49,118 nucleotides of DNA, taken from Ectocarpus siliculosus. Lineage: Eukaryota > Sar > Phaeophyceae > Ectocarpales > Ectocarpaceae. Below the pieces are notes generated by a model that was not told the origin of the DNA, did no database searches, and was given only the letters and a program-made list of their open reading frames with translations. This document shows, piece by piece, positions 31,968-42,889 of the stretch (its first letter is position 1; the number at the start of each line of letters is the position of its first letter). The position numbers and the translations under genes were made by a program. The stretch covers positions 10,691-59,808 of the forward strand of contig FN648733.1 in the NCBI GenBank assembly GCA_000310025.1, given 5' to 3'.

Positions 31968-32039
31968 GCTGTAGAACGATTAATTCTCTTGTCCCATAGA
32001 GCCAAGCAAGTGTCTATGAGCGAAGAGAGGCATACAGGT

Positions 32040-32255
32040 GTGTCGACGAAGCAAAAACAAGCGATTTCCTAGAGACGGGGGACATTACGCGCATGAACTG
32101 CCTTTGAGTACATGCAGGTCTATCCGCACTGTGACCGCACACTGCACCACGCCCGAAATACCGTTAAGTGCCTTCGAGCGCGGCGAGTAACGACGCCATA
32201 TTCGCATTCACCCCACACCGATTGCATCAACAACAAAACACCAAAACAGTCGATG
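32040..32255 (+). repeat. Direct repeat I, copy 2
   Basis: This second copy lies downstream of the helicase relic; with copy 1 it brackets 31446-32039. A solo insertion pair or terminal direct repeats are both possible. Confidence 0.8.
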
Positions 32256-32764
32256 GATATTTGTAGGCTGTCCTGCTGCTGTAGCAGCAGGGTGGGACAA
32301 AACTCCAACGTTTTCGATGCAATGGGCAAGCAAGTTTCAACGCACAAATCGGCAACAACACATGATGAGACGTCGGCATGACGTGATTTCGAGATGTTCG
32401 TCGTACTCATCTCGACATCTTTGCAGCCTTTGAACTCTCGGCTAGCAACTGCGTCTCAGCAGCAGTGTGTGTGTGTGTGCTGTACGCTAGGGTCGCTTCG
32501 TAGGCTGTGCTTGGTACAGCAGCCTACCACAGAGGTTACACTTCGAGCGCTTTTGCAACTTGATGGAATTCGTGCCTCGGAGCGGAGAATAAAAGAAGAA
32601 TGATGACTACTGACTGATATCCGGGGTCAGGTTTTGATGGCGCGCTCATCCTCGAAATCATGGACGTACACAAACCCAGCAACGTCAACCAGTCACATGC
32701 GTTCAGAATACGGTACTGGTACGCCAAGATTCATCAAGATACCCTACTGGTAAAAGTTGACGTC

Positions 32765-32824
32765 ATGTTCTCGAACTTGCCATGCTACTGAAAATGATGA
32801 CACAATGTTCTCGAACTTGCCATG
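32765..32824. repeat. 20-bp tandem-like repeat, two units 40 bp apart
   Basis: ATGTTCTCGAACTTGCCATG occurs at 32765-32784 and exactly again at 32805-32824, with an unrelated 20-bp spacer. Confidence 0.85.
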
Positions 32825-33047
32825 ACGGCATATTCAATCATGCTATATACTTCAGAAAATATACTTGCAGGTTGGTCGACGTGTCGTGACACATTTCTTA
32901 CTTTTAGCATGGGAAACAAAAAAAAATCCTACTTCCCGTACGACTGCGCACTGAGACCCGCCAAGGTGACGTTGACGCCGAAATAGTGTAGCTCGAATTT
33001 TTTTTCTTGCTGCACAGAGCATTATGGACCAGACACTGGAGAACGTT

Positions 33048-33304
33048 CACGTTCAGTCACGCGCAACCGCATGATAAAGGCATACACGCGTCGCAAATGA
33101 TTGACAGCACGGAGGATCGACGCGCAGCACGCGTTAGCCGTATTTGTAGCACGATTATCCACACCACGCTGTTTTACCCAGCAGCAGCACGCACAGCAAC
33201 AGAAAAACACGTTCACTCAAGCACAGGCAACGGCCGACACACGTCGCAACTGATTGACAGTATAGAATAGACGCGCAGCACGGGTCGGCCGTACTTGCAG
33301 ACCT
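33048..33304. repeat. Tandem repeat J (~155-bp period), two units
   Basis: ATTGACAG..GACGCGCAGCAC and ACGTCGCAA..TGATTGACAG recur at about 33085-33150 and 33238-33304. A third, single copy lies at 46860-46922. The core is TGATTGACAG, then ~15 nt, then GCGCAGCAC, then GGCCGT. Confidence 0.7.
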
Positions 33305-34540
33305 ACCGCAAGCCAACTAAGGTTTAAGCGCAGCTTTGGACGCACGTGTATGCATATCGACAGCGGCACCACGCTTGATACAGCACACAGCAGTACGCGA
33401 CAACAACGTTTTCCTTTTCGGGTAATAACTATCCGCATGACACAAGACAAAGCACCCTACTGCGGTAGTCTGGTGCGTGTCCCTATCAACTACAGAGAGA
33501 GTTGCGGCCGCTGTCGTGCGCCCAGCACACCAACCTAGAAACTTTGAGGAGTTTGACTACGCGGGCGAAGCCCGGCAATAAACGGTGAAACCTATTCATC
33601 TGCGAGCCAAACGCTTTCAAAATGTTGATGTTGCACCTTACTCAATGAATCGATGAAGGAAAGGAGACACCAGAGCAGAGGTGCCGTCACTGGAGCAGCA
33701 AAAGAACCGCCGTGCAGATATTCTGTCATGCGGGTTGTCAACAACCCGACGCGTCGGGATGGATGGATGATTGATGGCGATTGCTTTGGGTGGGGGGTGT
33801 TCACTCCAATAAAGAACCTGCCTACCGGTAGATGATGGAGTCAAGAGAGCGAAAAAAAAGTGTTCTGGCGAGAGGAAGGGCGTGCAGATGATATAAAAGC
33901 ATGCATGGATCCCTGGGTGTGGGTACTACTGCTGTGCTGCAGTAGCTCGCCATAAAATATTCGCGTGTGTGTGCGTGATGCGTGCGTGCGTGCGTGTTTG
34001 TAGCTCTTATTCTAGCGGGTGCTGCTGCGTACTCGTCATCGACACTCAGTCAGTGTGGATTGACACTGCGAAACTTCGTGCACACAGAAACCAGAGTGGT
34101 CTCTGCTGCTGTTGGCGTCTGGTATACGTCAGTTGCAACGCCCAGGCTCCCGCCTGATGTGTGTCGGTCTCTGAACTGGTTGGCTCGAATGCGGTGCGCC
34201 CGGAGGAAAAAGCGGCGTAATTAATTGCCAAAATTACTCGAAAATAGACGAGACGCCAAGTAGGCGCCAAGTTAAATGGAGACAGCTGATTGGCGGACGC
34301 CAAGTTAAATCTGTCCCGGTGGCTTTTTTTGTTGCAGAAAAAAACTGTGCACCCGCCCGTACAGTCCTCTTCAGATACAGTACGTGATTTTGTCAGCTAC
34401 AGCACCGTGCTCAGCATGGAGTATGTGTTGGGACGAAACGCACGGCGTGTGGCACGCCCCGAGTTCAAGGCTGGGCTGTTTGCTCTACTTTTCCCACAAT
34501 TTTTCGCTTGTCCCAATCGTTCACATCATTTTTTCTATCT
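33305..34540. other. Stretch with no supported gene
   Basis: It holds short frames, a GCGTGC microsatellite near 33978-33995 and a repeated CGCCAAGT(TAAA) motif at 34253-34307. There is no domain or RNA gene. Confidence 0.55.
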
Positions 34541-34544
34541 TCAT

Positions 34545-34830
34545 GGAACCCCATTCATTCATGGAATTCATGAATGGAGTTCCATGGAACCCCATGGAAT
34601 TCCATGGAGCTTAATGGAACGTTGCATGGCACTCCATGGAGCAACATGGAAATCCGTAGGGCTCTGTGGAATATTCGACGGAGATCCATGGACTCCATTG
34701 ACACCGTGGCATTTTCCATGGAATCCATGGAATTTTGCATGGCATTTTTACGGAAGTTATCACGGAAATTTCCATGGCCTCCATGGAACATTTTCATGGT
34801 TTCCACGGCAATAATTGCCAAACTTCATGT
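34545..34830. repeat. Degenerate 10-bp self-complementary array (CCATGGAATT)n
   Basis: Units vary around GAATTCCATG, a circularly self-complementary decamer, with about nine CCATGG hexamers and many near variants. Spacing stays close to 10 bp in the best-preserved part (34575-34640). The sequence differs from the 4.8-kb array apart from the CCATGG core. Confidence 0.85.
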
Positions 34831-36039
34831 CGAGGGTGGAATCTCGTGGAAAATGTCCGCCCGCATGAATAACAAGTAGTAGTTGACAGCACGCAGCCTG
34901 GTTGATTCTGTCGCGTATGTCCCGTGATGATGCGTGCATACTGCATACCGTACCCTTATGCGCAGCTGCAGCAGCAGCTTCACGACGTGGTCTGGTGCAC
35001 TCAACTGGAAACGCCGTCTATAACGATCCGTCAGCATTTTTATGCGGTTCAGGTGCATTTTTTTCATTGGCCAACGCATGACAGTACCGCCGTAGCACGC
35101 ACACACCGCGTGTATTGCATAATGCACACAGTTGTCACACGTAGCAGGACGACCGCACTGGGGTCTCTTTGGATTCTTAGATGAGTGGAGGGGAAGGAAG
35201 CAAGCGAACTTCTTCCTCGACCATCTGCTGGGTGCTTGCTTGTGCCGCAAGTACCTGCTGCTGGTGATGGTACCGCCGTGCTACAACTCATATGTGAAAT
35301 AGACTGTCGCTTGCCGCCTGCCGCCGCCGCTGGACAAAGCGACCATCTCCGGAACGGCAAGCACCGCCCGTACAGCAAAGTGAAAGCAGTGTAACGGGCT
35401 TCATTGTGCAGCGTGCCAACGGTATGACATTTCGACGTATATACTATGTACATTTGCACGTGTAGTTGGTCGGCATTCGGTTTGTTCGGTCTACACTCGC
35501 CTGCCGATCCCGGCTTGGTGACTTGCTAGCTTACAATATACTACGAGGTACAGTACTACTACAGGAGCAGCAGTAGTTGCAGTATAATACAAGGGCGCTT
35601 CGCGGACGACCGCTATCGGGGGTCGCCGCTGCGCTCGTAAGTTGCATGGCGATGGCAAGTGTGTGCGGTTTGAGTTTTCAAAGAAGAGGAACGAAGCCGT
35701 ACTGCCGTAAAAGTTGTTTTTTTGGAGAAAGATATACTTCGACGAACATGGTACTTGTTTGAAGGGTGTGCACCCTCCTCTACAAGAAGGCACACGCCTC
35801 CAGACTACACCCGAGGGACGCGTACAAGATAGCAAGCTACTTCATACTTTTATGGCAAGCTTTACAAATAAATGTGAAAGACGCGTACGAGCGTCAACAT
35901 CGGTAAAACAATGCCCCAGGTTAATGATGTCGTACGGAGATCACAGCGATAGCTTATAGGGCAAGATCACTCAATAGCGGTAACGCTGCGTCGTTGTTGG
36001 CCCTCGTTCAAAAGCACAGCAGATTTCGCGGTCTCGCCC
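34831..36039. other. Stretch with weak minus-strand coding signals
   Basis: A minus-strand frame (35250-34825) reads KRPQCGRPATCDNCVHY, with a Cys-x6-Cys-x2-Cys spacing. The plus strand also has open frames here. I cannot choose a gene model. Confidence 0.3.
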
Positions 36040-36559
36040 TTGCTCCTGTGCGGCATTTCCACGTTCACCAGAATCGCCATGACTGCAATCCTCCAGTTTT
36101 CCCAGCCCATTACTTTCCCCGCGATCAACAAGTTCATGTGTGGTGCCGCCCGCTACTCCACCGCCGACGGCGCCGCCCCTCTGCTGCCTTGTCATTGGGC
36201 CGGTCCCAACAGGTCGCTCATGTTTGTGGCACCGCAGGAGTACCCTCCAGGCTCCACCTCCTAAAACCTTATCCCGTGTGCCCGGGGCGGTCAAGCTACC
36301 CCCAGCAGCGTCTCTGCTAGAGCTGCCAACCGTGCAGAGGAAGTCGCTGGTCTGGAACCCACCAAATCCACCATTTGCAGGGACGTCAAACGCCCGCACC
36401 GGTTCACCCTCCGTGCCCGATCTATCCCTGGCGCCCCCATACTTCCGAGGAAACCCGTGCATCATACCGCATGAGGATGCGCCCCACCACGGGCAAGCTG
36501 GACGACAACAACGCCTAGGGCGACCCATTCATCAGGTGTGGTACTATAAATCGTGCTAG
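36040..36559 (+). pseudogene. Hypothetical protein, apparent frameshift
   Basis: One frame reads MTAILQFSQPITFPAINKFM, CGAARYSTADGAAPLLPC and VAPQEYPPGSTS, then TAA near 36262. A second frame continues from about 36268 as KTLSRVPGAVKLPPAAS, SLVWNPPNPPFAG, PPYFRGNPCIIPHEDAPHH to a stop at 36557-36559. The two parts look like one ~165-residue protein split by a one-base change. AATAAAA at 36570-36576 could be its polyadenylation signal. The family is not recognised; a minus-strand frame is also open here, so strand choice is uncertain. Confidence 0.35.
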
Positions 36560-36639
36560 CACGGATCCAAATAAAAGAGGAGGGGGGAAGGGGGATGGGG
36601 GAGGGCTGGCATGTCTTTTATTAAGTAGGGCGGGGTGAT

Positions 36640-37953
36640 GAGCCGCGGGGTAGCCGACTCAATACTTTGCAGTAGTCTATGTCTGCGATGCTTTTGTGGC
36701 CGGTGCAGTCAATCATATTGAATTTGGAATCATCAGAGTCATCCAATAACAGGTGCTCCTGTAACAACCGGCCGTCGGCGTACGCATTCAGCAGTCCCGT
36801 AGGTGACATAAAATATCACACCCCGTGGACCAATGTCTAATCTCGGCACAAAAAGCGTCGGTGCTGATATTGGTGGGGTGGGAACTGTCCCATCGAAAGC
36901 TTTCCGACACCGTCTCGCTGGGTTTACGTATCCTCTTCGTCGTGGAGTACTCGAGCTTTAACAACTGGTACACGGGGTGTGGTATCTTGTGTTACCTACG
37001 GTGTACACGTCGCATTTGTGCATTCGTTCCCCCATCGATTTGGATTTTCGATGGGTTCAAATCACACAGAGTGACGCAACAGCAATTGAGCAATTGCAAA
37101 GCTATTCCCCTCGAGCTGTGTGTTTGCAACGTCTTGTGTGGCGGGCGATGGAGGAAACGGGGCCACAGGGCCCACGGAAGCTGAGGCGGCGAGAGTTGGC
37201 AAGATGCATGCATGCGAAACATAACACCCGCGGCCAGCAATAGAAGGCCTCTTTTTCCCGTGGCACTGGTTTGTTTCCAGGTGACCCCCCCCCCACACAC
37301 CAAAGCAGCAGCAACAACAACGGTATCCGCCACGAGCTGCGTCAATGCCTCGTCTTGTGTGGTATTGACACAGACACCAAGAAGGTAGGACGTTTAGAAA
37401 TCAGAAGCGCGAGAGTCTGGGACAGCCTGAAATAAACACCCTCGGATCAGTTTACAGTAGGTTGGTTTTATAACGACCCGTCCCCACATACCGAATCAAC
37501 AGCAGTGACAACGGCATCTATCTGCCACGAGCTGTGTGTATGGCTCTCTTCGCCCGCCAGAGTTGCCTTGCCCCGCCCAGCGGCGTTGCGTTTAGAACTG
37601 CTTCCCCTGCTGTTCCAACTGCGAGACTGCGTGTGTCTGTGGGAGATCTACGTTTGCTTTGGCTTGCATCTCCTCTACAACGCCCCGGGGATCGGGGTGA
37701 ACATCTCCTACAAATGCTGGTAAAACACGGCCATCTACGATCGGAGCACGACCTAACCGGTGTGGTAAACAGCGCCCTTTTCTTCTTCTTCTCAAGCCAG
37801 CAGGTAGTGAATCCATTCTCTGTTGACCTCGTTCTAGATGAAAAGGAGCTACATTTGGCGCACGCTGCAAGAAACTTGGGACCCTGGGGGTAGCTTGTTT
37901 TTTCCCTCCTGGACGTAGGGAAAAGAACTACCGCGCTTCCCGCTCCGCGGCTC
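36640..37953 (+). mobile_element. Non-autonomous element, copy 3
   Basis: GAGCCGCGG (36640-36648) and CCGCGGCTC (37945-37953) bound 1.31 kb. The right ~280 bp match copies 1 and 2 (ATCTCCTAC, ACGGCCAT, CGGAGCA, CCCTCCTGG..AGGGAAAA, CGCGCTTC). The left ~60 bp also match (GGGGTAGCC..ACTCAATAC..TTTGCAGTAG). The middle is not recognisably similar by eye, suggesting replacement or strong divergence. Confidence 0.65.
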
Positions 37954-37959
37954 ATTACA

Positions 37960-38445
37960 ACAACCCGCTGTAAAACCCCGCGGTTGAATGCAAAAATGGT
38001 TTCGCTGGAAACTATTACACATCGATTCGTATACCTTGCGCGTGGTCTGTCCTGCCCCCCCTAAAGTAGTGTAGGTGGTAGTTGTATGCAGTCCAACTCA
38101 ACTTCGCGAGCACTGCGACAACGCTGGGTTGTTCTATTGATACTCCCGACCCCCATTCTTAACAGTGACCTTTGCCAGTGTGGTGCCAATGGAAGGAATT
38201 TATTATGCATATCTATGCTGATTTATCATTCTAACCACTTTTCGTGTCATGCCGAGCAAAGGTAAATTGTTCTTGGTATTTTATAACAATAGAAATAGTT
38301 TGCCGATTTAAGGGGAGGGACCGGGGGTCCCCGAAAATCTATATCACCCCCCCGAGGCCGACTATTGCTCAAACGCCTGTGGAAAACCAGCGGATGATAA
38401 ATCTACCTCTATATCCCCGCTCTTCGTCATGTCTAATATTGGCAG
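37960..38445. other. Stretch with no supported gene
   Basis: Only short frames are seen. ATTGGCAG at 38438-38445 is a plausible acceptor for the next gene. Confidence 0.5.
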
Positions 38446-39315
38446 ATGGACGTACCCATGCATGTTGAGCCCACGGATTCTACGTTCCTGCCACCGGCAC
38501 CACCAGTCCCGGCTGAGGCAGCCGCGCAACCAGTAACTACGCCGCCGACCCCACCTGCCCCGCCGTGTGAGAATTCCCTTTTTCATTCATCTTTGGAATT
38601 CCCCGCTACCCCCACCTCCCCGCCGAGCGTTGAGCTTACCGTGCATGTACATGTTGATAGCGGGCAATCTCGACCGACCCGCCCCGTGAACGTAGTCACT
38701 TCTAGTGCAGAAGGTTTTAAGCATGAGTTGGGTGCACCACCTTGGAAAATTATGTCTTCAACGCAAACCCACCCATGGTAAGACGAAGTAACAACACCGA
38801 GGTGTACTACCCCCCCGCCTGATATTGTGGTAAACGCAGATAGCCAGGGTTTTGTGGATCCTACAAAAGTTACCGCACGCAAGGGAGACAGCGCGCACGC
38901 ACAGAGATATATATATATATATAGAGAGAGATGTCCTGCTGTACCACTATTTCATTACGATCATGTACACACGTTATGTACGAAATGTCGTTCACCACTG
39001 CTTGATACTTTGCCGTTGATTGCCGGATTGTACTTTCCAGCAACAGCGCTGGGGGACCCCCCCCCTCCTCAAAGGGCCCCAATTTGCTTCTTCCTCAAAG
39101 AGCAGTTCGTCGCACGCTGCGTTACAGAACAGAATCATAGACGGGGGCGGGTAACCCTCCCCCACCCACCCCGCGAGGAGCCGCGGCGCTAGCTTGTGTA
39201 TGAAAAGGTTAAACCCGGACCTAAGCATAATGTTATTCTGACGGTGAAAGATATTGCACTGCATTTCGTGCCCGAACACACGTCTATTATCTGCAGCGGA
39301 CCCGGAATTGGACAA
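38446..39315 (+). CDS. Multi-exon gene, possible KDZ-associated N-terminal region
   Basis: The first exon (38446-38777) is proline-rich (FLPPAPPVPAEAAAQP) and ends THP at a GTAAGA donor. A 66-nt intron joins in phase to 38844-39120, reading QGFVDPTKVTARKGDSAHAQ, a (TA)n-encoded YIYIY run, then HTLCTKCRSPLLDTLPL and AGLYFPATALGDPPPP. Intron 39121-39192 (72 nt, phase 0) joins 39193-39315: LVYEKVKPGPKHNVILTVKD. C-x2-C followed by G-L-x-F-P-A-T-x-x-x-P resembles cysteine clusters at the N-terminus of KDZ transposases, so this may be a third KDZ copy; the link is tentative. Exons beyond 39315 are unresolved, though DACIEAMGANRNPTIG (39323-39370) and HIEHEVIVWCTCIPRN (from ~39640) look coding. Confidence 0.5.
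38907..38931. repeat. (TA)n(GA)n microsatellite inside an exon
   Basis: GATATATATATATATATAGAGAGAG is read directly. If the exon is translated it encodes alternating Tyr-Ile, so length changes would shift the frame. Confidence 0.85.
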
Positions 39316-39869
39316 GTATGATGCCTGCATTGAAGCCATGGGAGCGAATCGCAATCCCACCATAGGCACCCTCATCAAATTCGCAGATGCATGCGAGCGT
39401 ATGAAGGCCTCGAGACTGCGTGGTGTTGGTCGTGTCTCCCTGGCTGTCACCAACACCAACGAAGGGTGCTCCGAGGTAACGTCAACAAGGTACGCTTACC
39501 GTAGTTACTTCTGTCATTGACCCGTAGGGGGGATGGGGTGCTACTATATAATACACACAGCCCGGGGCTGGGTTAAACACAGCGGAAGAGGGGCCGAAAC
39601 CGCCCGGGGCCATTGTTTCTTTTGGGCTGTGATGCACCTCATATCGAGCATGAGGTGATTGTCTGGTGCACATGTATACCACGAAACGTCGGCAGTAAAA
39701 ATGAAGCATACCTAAGGGCCGTTTGCCAGGGCTCGGACTCAGTCGGCCCTCATCACCACTGTGCGAAGGGCAGTGCTTACGGAATGTCCGTGCGTGTCTT
39801 GCCAGCTTTAACCCTCGCCCGCATCACAGTAGGATGTGTAGATTGTGAAGCCCCAGTGCGCTCTCGATA

Positions 39870-40375
39870 ATATGAAACTTTGGTGTCGAAGACCGAATAA
39901 ACTGTAGTTTATTGTGCACGGAATAATTCGGAACATCTCCAGATCTACGGTTCTATTTGGGTTCTTGTCGTGCCGCCCCGGAGGCGTGTTGGTTGAGTTG
40001 TCTCGGTTTGGTTTTCTGGGGTCTTACAAAAAGAAAGGTCTCACGGAGTTCTCATTCTGCTGCCTCGCTACTCCTGCATCAAGAGTTTGATAGACGCGTG
40101 TCTACTGGACCAAGGGCCACGTGTTGAGGAATGCACAGTGTGTAACACGCAGCCCGGGTCGGAGGGTCACGCGGGAAGGAGGGCAGCAGCTAGCTAAATC
40201 GAAGGTTGGACCCGTAGCTAGCAGAAATTCGTACTGCGGGACGAGGGCAGGATGATGATGGAACACGTTCGGCTGGAGCGACCAGCCGTGGAACTACTCT
40301 GGGGGCTTGACAACCCGCGTGGTATGTGTCTTCGGGTCAAATCTCATCAAGGGCTGGCTAATCACATCTCATCCA
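39870..40375 (-). repeat. Dispersed repeat B, partial inverted copy 2
   Basis: It is the reverse complement of the 3' half of repeat B (29765 to about 29150). It is joined directly to repeat A copy 2, suggesting nested insertion or recombination between families. Confidence 0.75.
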
Positions 40376-40424
40376 CCGCAATCGTCATTTTTTCCCGTGT
40401 AGTGATTTATCCCAGGCATCATGC

Positions 40425-40985
40425 GGATCATTTCGCGGGACCCTCAAAGACACAGCGGGAAGCAACCAACGCCATGAAACCACCATACGGCGCAGGGCAC
40501 ATGGCGATCAAGAAGGGCAAGGCAAACGATACTTCGCGCTTCATAGTGCGCCACGGCTGACTATCGGTGCTGCACGCCACCGCCGAGAGACAGACTAGGG
40601 TCTCTCTGAGGTACCGCTCGCCGTTGTGCTTCTTGGTGGAGGAACTCTTTGAATCCTCCGATTCGGGGATTTTTTAGGCGGGCGGCGCGTCACGAAGGCC
40701 AACGGCTGATCTGTGCCGTCCCGTTTCGTGGTCAAATTGCGTGCAGGTTGCGTATCGCACAGTTCTGTGTTGGTAATAAAAGCGTAATGCACGACATCGG
40801 ACGACCCGACGGGTTGTACTGTTAATGTGAAGACAACAACAACAACTGTTCCATCCCGAAGCAGACATCGCACGACTTCGAATTGGGTGTTTTCTGAATG
40901 GTAGTGCGTACCATCGCGAGGCTCAATCGTCCGATACTGCTACTGTGCAACAGTTTCGTCCCGTCTGGTAGTACTCGGAGGGAGA
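40425..40985 (+). repeat. Dispersed repeat A, copy 2
   Basis: This partner of 27570-28130 has the same block order. Here a GTTGTTGTTGTT-type insertion (40830-40850, minus strand) separates two shared blocks. Confidence 0.75.
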
Positions 40986-41341
40986 TTTTGTGTTATAGAA
41001 GCAGAGACACGTTAGAATACCGCAGAAGCTTTGTGCCGTGCGGAACGTGTGGTACGGGGGATGTCTCCCTCCGTAGGCCACAGAAATATTAATCAAGGCA
41101 ATTCGAAAGAAAACAATCAATGCGGCTGTGGATACGCATTACCGATGAAATACGCTTCATATCAAATTACGCCGTTCCCCTGCAACCTCAGGCTCCCCAC
41201 CCTACACGAGTACTGTAGGACGGAAGGGGGGTGGGGGGGCACGAGCGGGATTTGTGTGAAGCCCGGTGCAACTTATTGTCTGGTGTGTTGACAATTTTGT
41301 TGCAGGCTGCTACTCCCAAAACCTCACCGATAGGCCCGTGT

Positions 41342-41594
41342 TCCAGCACGATCGTTTTGACAAATAGGGGGAACAAACAACAAACTTGAGACCTTCTCGT
41401 CCACGCTTGCCGTGCACGTTCAAATGTTCTCGGAATCAACAAGGTGGTTGAATGAGCTGACAGTCTACCGCGGACGCGACCACGCTTACCGAAGCACGAC
41501 GTATCCCAAAGATGGCATGAACCCCTTCGGGGGTTCGTGTGTTTCCATGTGCGAGTTGGTTGCTTTCAATTGGTTAGGGTGGTGCGTTGAATGA
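41342..41594 (+). CDS. Hypothetical open frame
   Basis: It is open after a TGA near 41358-41360 and reads IGGTNNKLETFSSTLAVHVQ, MFSESTRWLNELTVYRGRDH, STTYPKDGMNPFGG to TGA at 41592-41594 (~77 codons). Composition is protein-like, but no family is recognised. The opposite strand is also open over the first part. Confidence 0.3.
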
Positions 41595-41944
41595 ACTTCC
41601 TTGCTTTTCGGTTGGCTGCGTCAGTTTATGTTTCATTCCAATTGGCAACGTGCATGTTGCTTTCATGTCTCGAGGCGGTCTTTTGTTGTCGGCCACCGTA
41701 TTCCCACTGGTTCAAACTGTTTGACTTTTTAATTTACGTGCTTCTTTTCTTGCTGCCTCCGGCCCCGTTGAAAGGTGAATGTTTGCCACACAGCGTGGGT
41801 AGCCCAGGTTGATCTAGACTCCGAATGCCGCCCTGACAAAGGGGGATCTCCAGTAAAGCACATACCATATCATGATCAGACGCGAGAGGTGTTAATTTCT
41901 TGACCACCCAATGAATATGAAGTATTCTGCAAGGGAAGCTGTTG

Positions 41945-42440
41945 CAGTCTTTTGGTTTGGGGTTGATGTGTTGGGAAGGTGGTGGGATTTTTACCTTATA
42001 TGTTAGGTGCATGATCAGGCTGTATGCATTGGTTTTATGGTTTCGGTGCTCGACAAATATTCTACAACGTGGCTGGCCTTATGTAGTTCATCACGAAGTG
42101 GATGTTTGGGTGATGATTGTTGTTTGAGTGCTCGGTGGATAGATGGTACAAGGCGTTGCAGCGGCGGTTATTGCCTGCACAGCACAGATGACCCGGGAGA
42201 GGTCAGTATCGATGTTGGTGCATTCCTCGGGTGTACATTTTGTGCCGTGAATGAGGGGGTACGCATGTATGTACAGCTTGCCATTCCGTTTACTTGAGGC
42301 AAGTGGCAAAAAGGTACAACTGAAGCAAAGGGGAATCCGTGCTTGGAGGCGTGCGGATGGCGAACGAACCCCACAGGGTCATTAAAATGTGGCATACAAT
42401 ACATGTTGTCTACTTTGGGCCTGAAAAAACAGAGGTCAAA
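41945..42440 (+). repeat. Direct repeat L, copy 1
   Basis: It shares GATGTGTT.GGAAGG, TGGCC.TATGTA.TTCATCA, GACAGCACAGA.GACCC, CGATGTTG and TGCTTGGAG.CGTGC with 44085-44480. There is no conserved reading frame. Confidence 0.7.
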
Positions 42441-42456
42441 GCACTCTAAAACTTTC

Positions 42457-42753
42457 GCACTCCAGATCCGACTAACCTACTGAGAGTGCGACGGTGGTCG
42501 AAGCCAGCCACACACTCAGTAGCAGGGCACCGTACAAGCGACTTGTGATGTCATGTAAATGTTTGCACTCCGGATCCGACTAATCCTACTGAGAGTACGG
42601 CGGTGGCCGAAGCCAGCCACACACTCAGAAGCAGGGCACCGTAAAAGTGACTATTGTTTGTATTTGCACTCCGGATCCGACTAACCTACTGAGAGTGCGG
42701 CAGTGGCCGAAGCCAGCCACACACTCAGTAACAGGGCACCGTACAAGAGACTT
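42457..42753. repeat. Three-unit tandem array K (~105-bp period, 88-nt core)
   Basis: Cores at 42457-42544, 42565-42650 and 42666-42753 start GCACTCC.GATCCGACTAA and end CAGGGCACCGTA.AAG. The linkers (about 13-20 nt) are not conserved. Inside each core GCACTC can pair with GAGTGC (unit 2 has one mismatch), and TGG(C/T)-CGAA-GCCA forms a small stem-loop. It is not a tRNA. Confidence 0.85.
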
Positions 42754-42889
42754 AGTATGTCAAGGATGTTGCAGAACGCCCCAAACGCAGCAAACGTATA
42801 CATCGTTTTATAACGAGCGCATACATTCACGTATAAGTATGTGTGCATGTATATGCATCTGTGCGTACGTTTTCGGGCACACGATTGCT

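Noticed and set aside
36370-36420. VKRPHRF resembling the histone H3 segment VKKPHRF
   Set aside because: Neither the preceding tail nor the following PGTVALREI-type sequence is present. Another frame reads better across the region.
42457-42753. CRISPR array
   Set aside because: There are only three long units with 13-20 nt linkers in a eukaryotic context and no cas genes. It is a tandem repeat.
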